This document shows positions 7,222 to 14,188 of a stretch of 37,236 nt of DNA, in pieces. The DNA comes from Actinomadura sp. KC06 (GTDB lineage: Bacteria > Actinomycetota > Actinomycetes > Streptosporangiales > Streptosporangiaceae), in contig NZ_SMKT01000091.1 of the NCBI RefSeq assembly GCF_004348735.1, positions 1 to 37,236 on the forward strand, written 5' to 3'. The notes under the pieces are model-generated. The model saw only the letters and a program-made list of their open reading frames with translations. It searched no databases and was not told where the DNA came from. Positions within the stretch are counted from its first letter, which is position 1. Every line of letters starts with the position of its first letter. The position numbers were made by a program, and so were the translations under genes.

Positions 7222-7521
7222 TCAGACCTGCTTGATCTTGCTGGCCGTCTCGGCGCCGCCGTAGTTCTTCGCCGTGGTGGCCAGGTTCGTCGCGAACCCG
7301 TCGAGCATCTCGAGGTGGGTGTTCAGGTCCTCGTAGACGAACTGCAGGCCCATCGGATAGGCCATGGAAGCCATGGTCCCGGTGATGCTGAAGTCGCCGC
7401 CCTCGATCGTGCCCTTGTCGTTGAGGGTGCTGCGCGCCTTGTCAAGGGCGGGACGGACCGCGCTCTTGATCTCCTTGCCGTGCTGATCGATCCGCGCCGG
7501 ATTGATCGAGACTTCCCCCAC
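7222..7521 (-). CDS. S3: small EsxB/EspC-like partner with C-terminal YxxxE motif
   Basis: This is a 99-residue protein if GTG 7521 is used. That start has AGGAAGG about eight bases upstream and gives the same length as S1/S2; an in-frame GTG at 7548 would add nine residues but has no ribosome binding site. Shared features are RIDQHGKEI, IEGGDFSIT, AYPMGLQFVYEDL and NYGGAE. Tyr87 and Glu91 form YxxxE. It stands first in the S3-L3 pair and is divergent from the mycosin gene, so the 229-base region between them probably controls both. It is inferred to be a type VII-type secreted or chaperone-like partner of L3. Confidence 0.78.
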   Translation of the reverse strand: MGEVSINPARIDQHGKEIKSAVRPALDKARSTLNDKGTIEGGDFSITGTMASMAYPMGLQFVYEDLNTHLEMLDGFATNLATTAKNYGGAETASKIKQV

Positions 7522-7607
7522 GCCCGTCGCCCTTCCTCGTTCCGCCACGCGGATCTTCGCCTGTGGACCGTCCGGCCACAGCAGAGCGTATCGCCATTGA
7601 TACCGCG

Positions 7608-7617
7608 TGATAGGACA
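7608..7617 (-). promoter_or_regulatory. Candidate -10 element of S3 (shared TGTCCTATCA box)
   Basis: The minus-strand box TGTCCTATCA lies 87 bases before the preferred S3 start (60 before the alternative GTG). It is the third occurrence of the box seen before S1 and S2. Confidence 0.35.
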
Positions 7618-7674
7618 TCATGCGCGACCGTATCCCGTCTACCGATGGCGGCCGAATCCGTCCGCCGAGGGAAC

Positions 7675-7706
7675 GCGGTATACCGCCGCCGAACGCGGCA
7701 TACCGC
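7675..7706. promoter_or_regulatory. Twin GCGGTATACCGC palindromes in the S3/mycosin divergent promoter region
   Basis: A perfect 12-bp palindrome GCGGTATACCGC (7675-7686) is followed exactly 20 bases later by a one-mismatch copy GCGGCATACCGC (7695-7706). Both are preceded by GAAC. The two-helical-turn spacing on one DNA face is typical of cooperative repressor or activator binding. The pair ends 45 bases before the mycosin start, overlapping where its promoter should be. Confidence 0.5.
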
Positions 7707-7750
7707 TCCTTCCGTCCTCTACAGTCGTGAATAGCGAAAGGAGTTCCGGG

Positions 7751-8995
7751 ATGAGATGGACGGCGGTCGCCGTGGTGGCCGGATGTCTGGCACCCCTGTA
7801 CGCCGCGCCGGTCGCGCACGCCGCGCCGCAGGCGCCTCGCGCACCGCTGGCCCCGCGCGCGCCGGTCGCCCGCGCCGCGCCGCAGAACTGCCAGCCGCCC
7901 GCGGGGAACATGACCGCGCAGCAGATCGTCCAGAACGGGCAGCCGTGGGCGCAGCAGATCCTCAACTTCGGCGCGGCGCACGAGCGGGCCACCGGACGCG
8001 GCGTCAAGGTCGCGGTGGTCGACAGCGGCGTGACCCCGGCGAACCCGCAGCTCGCCGGGCAGGTCCTCAAGGGCGAGGACGTGACGAAGACCGGCGCCGC
8101 GGACTGCCTCGGGCACGGCACCTGGGTGGCCGGGATCATCGCCGCCAAGCGGGGCGTCACCCCGTTCACCGGCGTCGCCCCGGACGCGAAGATCATCCCG
8201 ATCAAGTTCGCCGGCCAGGCGCAGAACGTCGACAGCGGTCTCGCGGCCAAGGGCATCGACGCCGCCGTGCGCCTCAACGCCGACATCATCAACGTGTCGA
8301 CCCAGTCGCTGGGCGACGACCCGCGGCTGCGGAAGTCCGTCGAGAACGCGCTCGCGAAGGGCATCGTCGTCGTGGCGGCGGCCGGGAACATCGACCCGAA
8401 GAACGGCAAGCCCGCGGGCCTGATGTATCCGAGCGCCTACAAGGGAGTGATCTCGGTGGGCGCCGTCGGCCAGGACGGTCAGGTCAGCACGTTCTCCAAC
8501 CAGCAGACGCCCGTCTCCGTCATCGCGCCCGGCAAGGACATCCTGACCACGTCGCCGGACGGCAACTACGCCGTCGCGGAGCAGGGCACGAGCTTCGCCA
8601 CCCCGTTCGTCTCCGGCCTCGCCGCGCTGATCTTGGAGGCCCACCCGAATCTCACCGCCGCCCAGGTCAGGGAGCGGATCGAGGGGACGGCCGAGGGCAA
8701 CAAGGGCGCCGGCAGCGGGTACGGCATGATCAACCCGGTCGAGGCCATCACCGCGGTGAACGTCCAGAGGCCAGGGGGGCAGGACGCGGCCGGGCCGCCG
8801 GTGCGGATCGCGATGGCCGACCGGCCGGACCCCACCACCCAGAAGGTGGCCCTCGGGATCGCGGGCGGGGCCCTGGGCGCCGCCGTGCTGGTCGTGGCCG
8901 GGGGGATGCTGATCCCGCGCGGCCGGAAGCGCGGGTGGCGGCCAGGTTACGTCCAGTCGTCGAACCGCGGCACGGACGAGCCGTCCGAGGCGTAG
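7751..8995 (+). CDS. mycP: Mycosin: type VII secretion-associated subtilisin-like serine protease
   Basis: This 414-residue protein is anchored in the membrane with its protease domain outside. It has a signal peptide (about 1-24, ending AHA), a Pro/Ala-rich linker, and a subtilase domain with catalytic Asp91 (VAVVDSGV), His122 (GHGTWVAGI), Asn213 and Ser281 (GTSFATPFVSG). A C-terminal transmembrane helix (366-389) is followed by a basic tail, which is the mycosin architecture. The mature part has only two Cys (47 and 119), suiting the N-terminal disulfide of mycosins. The start at 7751 is set by AAAGGAG seven bases upstream and by the signal peptide; a longer frame from 7607 lacks both. In ESX systems mycosins are needed for secretion and membrane-complex stability. 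Here it is divergent from S3-L3, with no ESX channel gene nearby. Confidence 0.92.
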   Translation: MRWTAVAVVAGCLAPLYAAPVAHAAPQAPRAPLAPRAPVARAAPQNCQPPAGNMTAQQIVQNGQPWAQQILNFGAAHERATGRGVKVAVVDSGVTPANPQLAGQVLKGEDVTKTGAADCLGHGTWVAGIIAAKRGVTPFTGVAPDAKIIPIKFAGQAQNVDSGLAAKGIDAAVRLNADIINVSTQSLGDDPRLRKSVENALAKGIVVVAAAGNIDPKNGKPAGLMYPSAYKGVISVGAVGQDGQVSTFSNQQTPVSVIAPGKDILTTSPDGNYAVAEQGTSFATPFVSGLAALILEAHPNLTAAQVRERIEGTAEGNKGAGSGYGMINPVEAITAVNVQRPGGQDAAGPPVRIAMADRPDPTTQKVALGIAGGALGAAVLVVAGGMLIPRGRKRGWRPGYVQSSNRGTDEPSEA

Positions 8996-9076
8996 CCCGA
9001 CAAAACCGGATCTCGTCCGACATGACCGGACCCTTCCGTCACCCCCGAAACGTGGCGGGGTATTACCATCGGGCGG

Positions 9077-9829
9077 ATGCACTCGTACGCACCGGTTCCT
9101 CCGCCTCCCGCGGAGCCCGCTGAGGAGCGGCGGCAGCGCCGCTGGGTGGTGCCCTTGTGCGTGCTGGGCGTGGTGGCCGTCCTCGTCCCGGTGCTGTGGG
9201 TGACGGGCGGTTTCGAGGAGACGCCGAAGCAGCCGGCCGAGCCGGCGGGCAAGGCGCTCGACCTCGGGCTGTTCAGCGTCACCGTCCGGGACGCGCGGGT
9301 CGGGCTGGTGGACGCCGGCTTCGGCGACAAGAAGGAGCGCTTCCTCATCGTGCGGATGAGGGTCGTCAACAAGGGCAAGGAGACCGAGTCGCTCGACACG
9401 GGCGGGCTTGCGGACGGCGTCGCCGCGCTGACGAAGGACGGGAAATGGGTGAGGCCCGAGCAGGTCGAGGGCGTCGCCGCCGGCGCGAAGACCGGTGTGG
9501 CGCAGCCCGAGCTGCCGGTGGAGGCGTCCGTGATGTGGAAGCTGGGCCCGGTGGACGCGCCGCGGAAGCTGACCGTCGGGCTGCGCAAATGGACGTACGA
9601 CCACGGGTTCACCGACAGCGCCTTCAACTGGACGGTCGACCGTGAGGACGAGACGCTCGTCGGCCGCCTCACCCTCCCCGTCGCGGAGCCGAGCGTGGCC
9701 CCGGAGCCGCAGCCGTCCTTCGGCAACGGCCTGCGGCCGACGCTCGGAGCCAAGCCGCGGGCATCGCGGACGCCGGCCGGGCGTCCGGCGCCGCGGAGCT
9801 CGCCGAGGCCCACCGTGAGCCCCCGATGA
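9077..9829 (+). CDS. Membrane-anchored exported protein, DUF4352-like extracellular domain
   Basis: This 250-residue protein has a short Pro-rich cytoplasmic N-terminus, a transmembrane helix at about 24-43 (WVVPLCVLGVVAVLVPVLWV) and an extracellular beta-rich domain (about 60-195). That domain has the look of DUF4352/immunoglobulin-like accessory domains (LGLFSVTVRDARV, RFLIVRMRVVNKGKETESL). A Pro/Arg/Ser-rich tail follows. No enzyme motif is present. It begins 81 bases after the mycosin gene, so co-transcription is plausible. Its stop overlaps the start of the next gene by ATGA. The family assignment is by pattern of strands and the typical phrase around VxNKGKE. The function is unknown. 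Confidence 0.75.
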   Translation: MHSYAPVPPPPAEPAEERRQRRWVVPLCVLGVVAVLVPVLWVTGGFEETPKQPAEPAGKALDLGLFSVTVRDARVGLVDAGFGDKKERFLIVRMRVVNKGKETESLDTGGLADGVAALTKDGKWVRPEQVEGVAAGAKTGVAQPELPVEASVMWKLGPVDAPRKLTVGLRKWTYDHGFTDSAFNWTVDREDETLVGRLTLPVAEPSVAPEPQPSFGNGLRPTLGAKPRASRTPAGRPAPRSSPRPTVSPR

Positions 9830-10431
9830 ACGTCCAGAAAGTGCTCTTGAAGGGCGGCGCGGGGATCGGCGGGACGGTCTTGCTCGCCGGCGCGATGTGG
9901 ATGCATTCGCTGAAGCCCCACGTCCGGGCTGCGGAGCTGGATCCGATCCGGGGCGGCGGCGCGGTCGGCGAGGAGGTCCGCAACCGCGACTTCAGCGTGC
10001 GGGTGGAGAAGGTGGAGGCGGCGAAGTCGCTGGCGCCCGGCCTCAGCCTCGGGAACCCGCCCCCGGTCGGCACGGACGGGATCTACCTCGTCGTCCGGGC
10101 CAGGGCGACGAGCCATCGCGAGCCCCTGGAGCTGAGGACGGCGGAGCTGGAGACGCCCGGCGGGTTCACGTTCAAGGACGACCCGCGGCCGTCCTCCGTG
10201 TCCGGCGGGGCGCAGCCGACGTTCCAGCCGATGATCTGGACGCCGGCGGTGTTCGTGTTCGAGCTGCCGAGGAAGCGCCTGGAAGGGGCGCATCTGATCG
10301 TGGGGACGGGCGGGCTGCTGCCGCAGCTGTCCGCGGCCGCCGACATCGACCTCGGCCTCACCGCCGCCAAGGCGGACGAGCTGATCCGGAACGCTCCCGA
10401 CCGCTACGACATCAAGGCGGGCGGCTCATGA
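9826..10431 (+). CDS. Membrane-anchored exported protein, unrecognised
   Basis: This 201-residue protein has an N-terminal hydrophobic segment (about residues 8-25, GGAGIGGTVLLAGAMW) and then a beta-type extracellular domain (RDFSVRVEKVEAAKSL, GIYLVVRARATSHREPLEL). The strand order and sequence style repeat those of its two neighbours, suggesting that the three genes arose by duplication and diverged. Start and stop both overlap neighbouring genes by ATGA, so the trio should be translated in step. No catalytic residues are recognised. A complex of the three on the outer face of the membrane is inferred. Confidence 0.75.
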   Translation: MNVQKVLLKGGAGIGGTVLLAGAMWMHSLKPHVRAAELDPIRGGGAVGEEVRNRDFSVRVEKVEAAKSLAPGLSLGNPPPVGTDGIYLVVRARATSHREPLELRTAELETPGGFTFKDDPRPSSVSGGAQPTFQPMIWTPAVFVFELPRKRLEGAHLIVGTGGLLPQLSAAADIDLGLTAAKADELIRNAPDRYDIKAGGS

Positions 10432-11021
10432 CGGCGGCGGAGACCAGGCCCCAGCCGATCGTCCAGGCCGAGCCCGAGCCGGAGCCCGAGGAGCGGCCGG
10501 AACGGCTGCGTCCTCTCGACAGGCGCATCCTCCAGGCGCTCGCGCTGATATGCGCCGTCCCGGCCTTCCTCGCCCTGCAATGGGTGGACGAGACGAACGG
10601 CATCCAGAAGAACCTGAAACCGCCGGAGAAGGTCACCAGCGTCCAGCCAGGGCAGGTCGGCGAGATGCTCGGCGCGCAGTGGAAGGAGATCGGACGCCAG
10701 CAGGCCCCGCCCCTGGCGAAGGACGACTTGAACGACGTGGTCGACCTGCGCGTGGGCGTCGCCGTCCGTCCCAGGGACGCCGCCAGTGCGAAGTCGGTCG
10801 GCTCCTACGGAATCGTCTACCGGCTCGTCGACGGCGAAGGCCGTGAATGGTCGGCAATGGCGACGAGCCCGGGAGCCCCTAGGGCGGGCGTCGCGATGCG
10901 CATCGTCGTCAAGGGGACGGTGCCCCGTGCCAAGGCGGACTCGCTGGAACTGGTGATCCAGGCGCCGAAGACGTCACGGAAGGGCGAGGACCCACTGCCT
11001 TCGCTGCGGTTCGAACACTGA
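10428..11021 (+). CDS. Membrane-anchored exported protein, third of a coupled trio
   Basis: This 197-residue protein has a Pro/Glu-rich cytoplasmic segment (PEPEPEERPERLRPLD), a transmembrane helix (about 36-53, ILQALALICAVPAFLALQW) and an extracellular domain with strands such as VVDLRVGVAVRP and SLELVIQAPK. ATG 10428 overlaps the previous stop by ATGA, fixing the start; a longer frame beginning at 9897 is only a shadow of the upstream gene. The last 113 bases overlap the 3' end of the convergent gene at 10909-12210, which is unusual. The function is unknown and is likely shared with the two preceding genes. Confidence 0.72.
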   Translation: MTAAETRPQPIVQAEPEPEPEERPERLRPLDRRILQALALICAVPAFLALQWVDETNGIQKNLKPPEKVTSVQPGQVGEMLGAQWKEIGRQQAPPLAKDDLNDVVDLRVGVAVRPRDAASAKSVGSYGIVYRLVDGEGREWSAMATSPGAPRAGVAMRIVVKGTVPRAKADSLELVIQAPKTSRKGEDPLPSLRFEH

Positions 11022-12210
11022 CCCTCGCCATGACGAGGTTGAACGCGGCCGCCAGCAGGCAGACCCGCAGGATCTCGAAGACGGCCGACGTCGCGAACCC
11101 GACGAACGGCAGCACCTGGATCCACCATGTCACCTCGTGCGGCCCGATCAGCTCGTAGACGAACCGGCGGGACGCCTCCGCGGCCACGTCCAGGCCCGCG
11201 AACAGCAGGCAGAACGTGGCGAACGGCATCATCCCGGACCGGCGGACGAGCCGCAGCCCGTACCAGGCGGGCAGCCACATCTCCCGGATGCCGCGGGTGA
11301 GGAGCTCGCGGGGGCTGTTCACCCGGCCGACGCCGCCCGCCGCGGCCAGCCGCCGGGCCGCGCGGCCGCGGCCGAGCACGACCTGCTCGTCGCCCGCGTC
11401 CAGGCCGAGGATCACCCCGGCGATCACCAGCCAGATCAGCGCGCCGAGCACCGCGTCCTTGAACGGCGGCCACAGCTCCAGGGCGGGCCCGGCGACGTCC
11501 GTCACCCATGCCCAGACCTCCCGCCCGCTGAGCCATTCGACGCCCTTGGCGCGCAGGTGGTCGATGGTGAAGATGCCGAACAGCGCGAAGTTGACCTCGA
11601 GGAAGGCGACGAGGGCGCCGATGGCGCGGGGCAGCCGCTCCTCCAGCCGCCACTCCGCCGCGACCTTCAGCACGAACAGCCCGGCGGTGAGGCCGATCGC
11701 GAGGCCGATGTGCCGCTCCAGCGAGAGCAGCATGTCGAGGGCGTCGATCTGCCCCTGGAGGCCGCCCTCCTGGAAGCCCCGGCTCGCGGCCTGGTCGGCG
11801 AACTCGCGGGCGTCCTCGCCCTGCAGCCCCCAGGCCAGGTAGAAGATGACGAACGGGAGCGCGGCGCGGCCCATCGCGCCGATGACCGACTCCTCGTTCC
11901 CGACCGCCCACGGCGTGAGGTCGCCGTCCGCCTCGCGGGCGTGCACGACCTCCAAGCCTTCCCGGACGCTGTGCACCATCAGCACCGCGACCGCCAGGGT
12001 GATGACGACCAGCAGGCCGATGGTGGCGATCGGCGCGACCGTCGCCGCAGTCCCCTTCATCCCGCCGAGCCGGTACCCGCCGTACATGGCGCCGTAGCGC
12101 AGCAGCTCGCCGACCGTGAACCACAGGGTGAGGGGCAGGACGAACCGTCCCGCGAGCTTCAGCGTGGCCAACGGGAGTATCAGCGGCGACCGCGCGGACA
12201 GTCCGAGCAT
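10909..12210 (-). CDS. Polytopic membrane protein, unrecognised
   Basis: This 433-residue protein has roughly seven to eight hydrophobic segments, including LPLTLWFTVGELL, IATIGLLVVITLAVAVLMV, LPFVIFYLAW, a pair around AVLGALIWLVIAGVILGL, and MMPFATFCLLFAGL near the C-terminus. Long polar loops (EDAREFADQAASRGFQEGG) separate some of them. No transporter or enzyme signature is recognised. The start ATG at 12210 gives a plausible N-terminus. The final ~38 residues (Pro/Ser-rich) are encoded opposite the end of the 10428-11021 gene, and this tail may be a late extension. It is probably monocistronic, with its own promoter in the 162 bases upstream. The function is unknown. Confidence 0.7.
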   Translation of the reverse strand: MLGLSARSPLILPLATLKLAGRFVLPLTLWFTVGELLRYGAMYGGYRLGGMKGTAATVAPIATIGLLVVITLAVAVLMVHSVREGLEVVHAREADGDLTPWAVGNEESVIGAMGRAALPFVIFYLAWGLQGEDAREFADQAASRGFQEGGLQGQIDALDMLLSLERHIGLAIGLTAGLFVLKVAAEWRLEERLPRAIGALVAFLEVNFALFGIFTIDHLRAKGVEWLSGREVWAWVTDVAGPALELWPPFKDAVLGALIWLVIAGVILGLDAGDEQVVLGRGRAARRLAAAGGVGRVNSPRELLTRGIREMWLPAWYGLRLVRRSGMMPFATFCLLFAGLDVAAEASRRFVYELIGPHEVTWWIQVLPFVGFATSAVFEILRVCLLAAAFNLVMARVSVRTAAKAVGPRPSVTSSAPGSPVPASPPWHGAPSP

Positions 12211-12277
12211 CGCGCTGATCGTAGAGGATCGGCGCGTTGCCCGTGCACGCGGACCGGCACGGGACGGTGGAAACGAC

Positions 12278-12315
12278 GGACCCCGCCGTCCCGGATGGGC
12301 GGGACGGCGGGGTCC
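12278..12315 (-). terminator. Strong hairpin terminator after the DUF1416 gene
   Basis: A perfect 16-bp stem (GGACCCCGCCGTCCCG and its complement) closes a 6-base loop. It lies 57 bases past the stop of the minus-strand sulfur operon and is followed on that strand by GTCGTTTCC. It separates that operon from the next minus-strand gene. Confidence 0.8.
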
Positions 12316-12372
12316 GGCGGCCGTTTCACCGCGTGGGCGCCCGCGTGAGCACCTCGGTCGGACGGGCTCCGG

Positions 12373-12687
12373 TCAGATGGCGACCTCGAGGCCGGCGACC
12401 TCGCCGGTCTTCGCCGTCACGGTGTTGTCGACGCTGACGCCGCCGGCGGCCAGGACGCGCACCGTCCAGTCGCCGTCGGCGGCGAAGAACCGGAACACGC
12501 CCTCCTCGCCGGTGACGACCTCGGCGGTGAACTCACCGGTCGAGTCGAGCAGGCGGGCGTAGGCGCTGGACACCGGGGCGCCGCCACGGGTGACCTTGCC
12601 CTGGATGACGGCTTCGTGCGTCAGGTCGACGGTCGCGGGCAGGTGCGCCGTCTGCTCGGGGGCTGCGCAGCCCTGGGTGGTGGTCAT
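12373..12687 (-). CDS. DUF1416 family protein, partner of the sulfurtransferase
   Basis: This 104-residue actinobacterial family protein resembles a carboxypeptidase-regulatory/transthyretin-like beta sandwich. Hallmarks are AVIQGKVTRGGAPVSSAYA, LLDSTGEFTAEVVTG, FRFFAADGDWTVRVL and the closing EVAI. ATG 12687 is used because AGGAG lies just upstream; an upstream in-frame GTG (12708) would put the ribosome binding site inside the gene. It follows the sulfurtransferase by 31 bases, the usual arrangement in actinobacteria, so co-transcription is expected. The molecular role is not established for the family; a link to sulfur transfer comes from conserved context only. Confidence 0.88.
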   Translation of the reverse strand: MTTTQGCAAPEQTAHLPATVDLTHEAVIQGKVTRGGAPVSSAYARLLDSTGEFTAEVVTGEEGVFRFFAADGDWTVRVLAAGGVSVDNTVTAKTGEVAGLEVAI

Positions 12688-12718
12688 TGCTCCTCCATCT
12701 CCGTGCACACGGCCGGTT

Positions 12719-13558
12719 TTACTTGGGTGCGCCCAGCTCGATCGGGACGCCGACGAGCGAGCCGTACTCGGTCCAGGAACCGTCGTAGTTCTTCACGTCC
12801 TGCAGGCCCAGCAGCTCGCGGAGCGCGAACCAGGTGTGCGAGGAGCGCTCGCCGATCCGGCAGTACGCGATGGTGGCCTTGTTCAGGTCGACGCCGGCCT
12901 CGCTGTACAGCTCGCGGAGTTCGTCGTCGGACCGGAACGTGCCGTCGTCGTTGGCCGCCTTCGACCACGGGATGCTGCGCGCGGTCGGCACGTGCCCGGC
13001 CCGCTGCGACTGCTCCTGCGGCAGGTGCGCGGGGGCGAGCAGCTTGCCGCTGAACTCGTCCGGGGACCGGACGTCGATCAGGTTCTTGCTGCCGATCGCG
13101 TCCACGACCTCGTCGCGGAACGCGCGGATCGACAGGTCCTGCTCCTTGGCCGTGTAGTCGGTCTTCGGACGGGACGGGACGTCGGTGACGAGCTCGCGGG
13201 AGTCCAGCTCCCACTTCTTGCGGCCGCCGTCGAGCAGCTTGACCTTGTCGTGGCCGTACAGCTTGAAGTACCAGTACGCGTACGCGGCGAACCAGTTGTT
13301 GTTGCCGCCGTACAGGATGACCAGGTCGTCGTTCGCGATGCCCTTCGCGGACAGCAGCTGCTCGAACCCGGTCTTGTCGACGAAGTCGCGGCGGACCGGG
13401 TCCTGCAGCTCGGTCTTCCAGTCGATCTTCACGGCGCCACGGATGTGGCCCTTGTCGTAGGCGGACACGTCCTCGTCGACTTCGACGAGAACGAGACCGG
13501 GGTCGTCCAGGTGGGACTCAACCCAGTCGGTGTCCACCAGGACGTCTGAGCGGCTCAT
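12719..13558 (-). CDS. Thiosulfate sulfurtransferase (rhodanese)
   Basis: This 279-residue two-domain rhodanese moves sulfane sulfur from thiosulfate to an acceptor. The N-terminal inactive domain (about 1-125) contains GHIRGAVKIDW. The C-terminal domain holds the catalytic loop at Cys233 (AYCRIGERSSHTWFAL), with GER rather than a longer loop, fitting CysA/SseA-type enzymes of actinobacteria. YDGSWTEYG near the end is the usual family signature. Length is typical (about 277-285). ATG 13558 overlaps the DUF4395 stop (ATGA), which settles the start; a longer frame to 13957 is a shadow. The operon leader-DUF4395-sulfurtransferase-DUF1416 is a conserved actinobacterial sulfur unit. Mycobacterial orthologues are named CysA2/CysA3. 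Confidence 0.93.
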   Translation of the reverse strand: MSRSDVLVDTDWVESHLDDPGLVLVEVDEDVSAYDKGHIRGAVKIDWKTELQDPVRRDFVDKTGFEQLLSAKGIANDDLVILYGGNNNWFAAYAYWYFKLYGHDKVKLLDGGRKKWELDSRELVTDVPSRPKTDYTAKEQDLSIRAFRDEVVDAIGSKNLIDVRSPDEFSGKLLAPAHLPQEQSQRAGHVPTARSIPWSKAANDDGTFRSDDELRELYSEAGVDLNKATIAYCRIGERSSHTWFALRELLGLQDVKNYDGSWTEYGSLVGVPIELGAPK

Positions 13559-13992
13559 GCGGGAACCTCCCTCTCGGAGCGGAATTTCGCGGTGATACGT
13601 CGGATGAGCAGATACATCTCGCACCCGAGGCAGAACCCGAACGCCGCGTTCAGGAACGCCGCCGCCAGCGCGAGGGCGGTGGCACCGATGCCGAGCCAGG
13701 TGATCCCCGCCGCGTAACCGGCCGTCCCGGCCAGGGCGAAGGCGAGGCCGACGCCCTGCGCGAAGCGGGGCGGGGCGGCGTCCTCCAGTTCCCTGGGCGG
13801 AGCGAGCCGGGGACGGATGAGCACTTTGAACAGCAGTCCGTACGGGGCGTACCGGAGGCCGAGGAAGGTCGCGACGGCGAACACGACGGCCTGAGCGGCG
13901 AGCAGTGCCCAGCTTCCGGTCACCAGCACCACGACGAGAACCGCTGTCGTGACCCAAGCGCCGAAGCGCGGCCCACGCGGGTCAACCTGCAT
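13555..13992 (-). CDS. DUF4395 membrane protein
   Basis: This 145-residue protein has four probable membrane helices: two near the N-terminus (AVLVVVLVTGSWALLAAQAVVF) and two towards the C-terminus. The signature GFCLGCEMYLL places a Cys-x-x-Cys pair at the end of the last helix, typical of DUF4395 and suggestive of a thiol-redox or sulfur-handling role in the membrane. ATG 13992 is preceded by AGGAG eight bases upstream. The stop overlaps the sulfurtransferase start, so a membrane-to-cytosol sulfur relay is a reasonable inference. The thioredoxin-like gene lies upstream on the same strand, and a short leader peptide gene lies between them. Confidence 0.88.
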   Translation of the reverse strand: MQVDPRGPRFGAWVTTAVLVVVLVTGSWALLAAQAVVFAVATFLGLRYAPYGLLFKVLIRPRLAPPRELEDAAPPRFAQGVGLAFALAGTAGYAAGITWLGIGATALALAAAFLNAAFGFCLGCEMYLLIRRITAKFRSEREVPA

Positions 13993-14070
13993 CGGGGTGC
14001 TCCTGGCGGAGTGGAAGCGTGCGTACGAGCTGGAAGTGGAAGTGCTCGGGGGGCGGACGGGCTCGATGCC

Positions 14071-14136
14071 TCAGGCCATGCGACAGAGCGAGGCGGACAC
14101 GCGGCAGAAGTCGACCGCGCGACGCTTCGTGAGCAT
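14071..14136 (-). CDS. Cysteine-containing leader peptide upstream of the DUF4395-sulfurtransferase operon
   Basis: A 21-codon frame encodes MLTKRRAVDFCRVSASL and then Cys-Arg-Met-Ala-stop. This fits the actinobacterial 'putative leader peptide' pattern (basic start, VDxxRVxSxxC) commonly found before sulfur-metabolism operons. It has two Cys codons (TGC, TGT), and the second lies close to the stop. It ends 79 bases before the DUF4395 start. In mycobacteria, short Cys-rich upstream ORFs attenuate downstream genes according to cysteine supply; the same role here is inferred. The ribosome binding site is poor (GGACAG about six bases upstream). Confidence 0.75.
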   Translation of the reverse strand: MLTKRRAVDFCRVSASLCRMA

Positions 14137-14188
14137 CTGCTCTGTCCAGTAACGCACGGACATGATGTTAAGCCGACAATCCACGCGC

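Noticed and set aside
1..7521. Insertion sequence or prophage origin of the S/L/R block
   Set aside because: No transposase, integrase, tRNA or terminal repeats seen. Composition is only mildly different from the flanks, so recent mobility cannot be supported.
7442..9604. 720-codon minus-strand frame across the mycosin gene
   Set aside because: Antisense shadow; the mycosin catalytic residues and signal peptide are on the plus strand.
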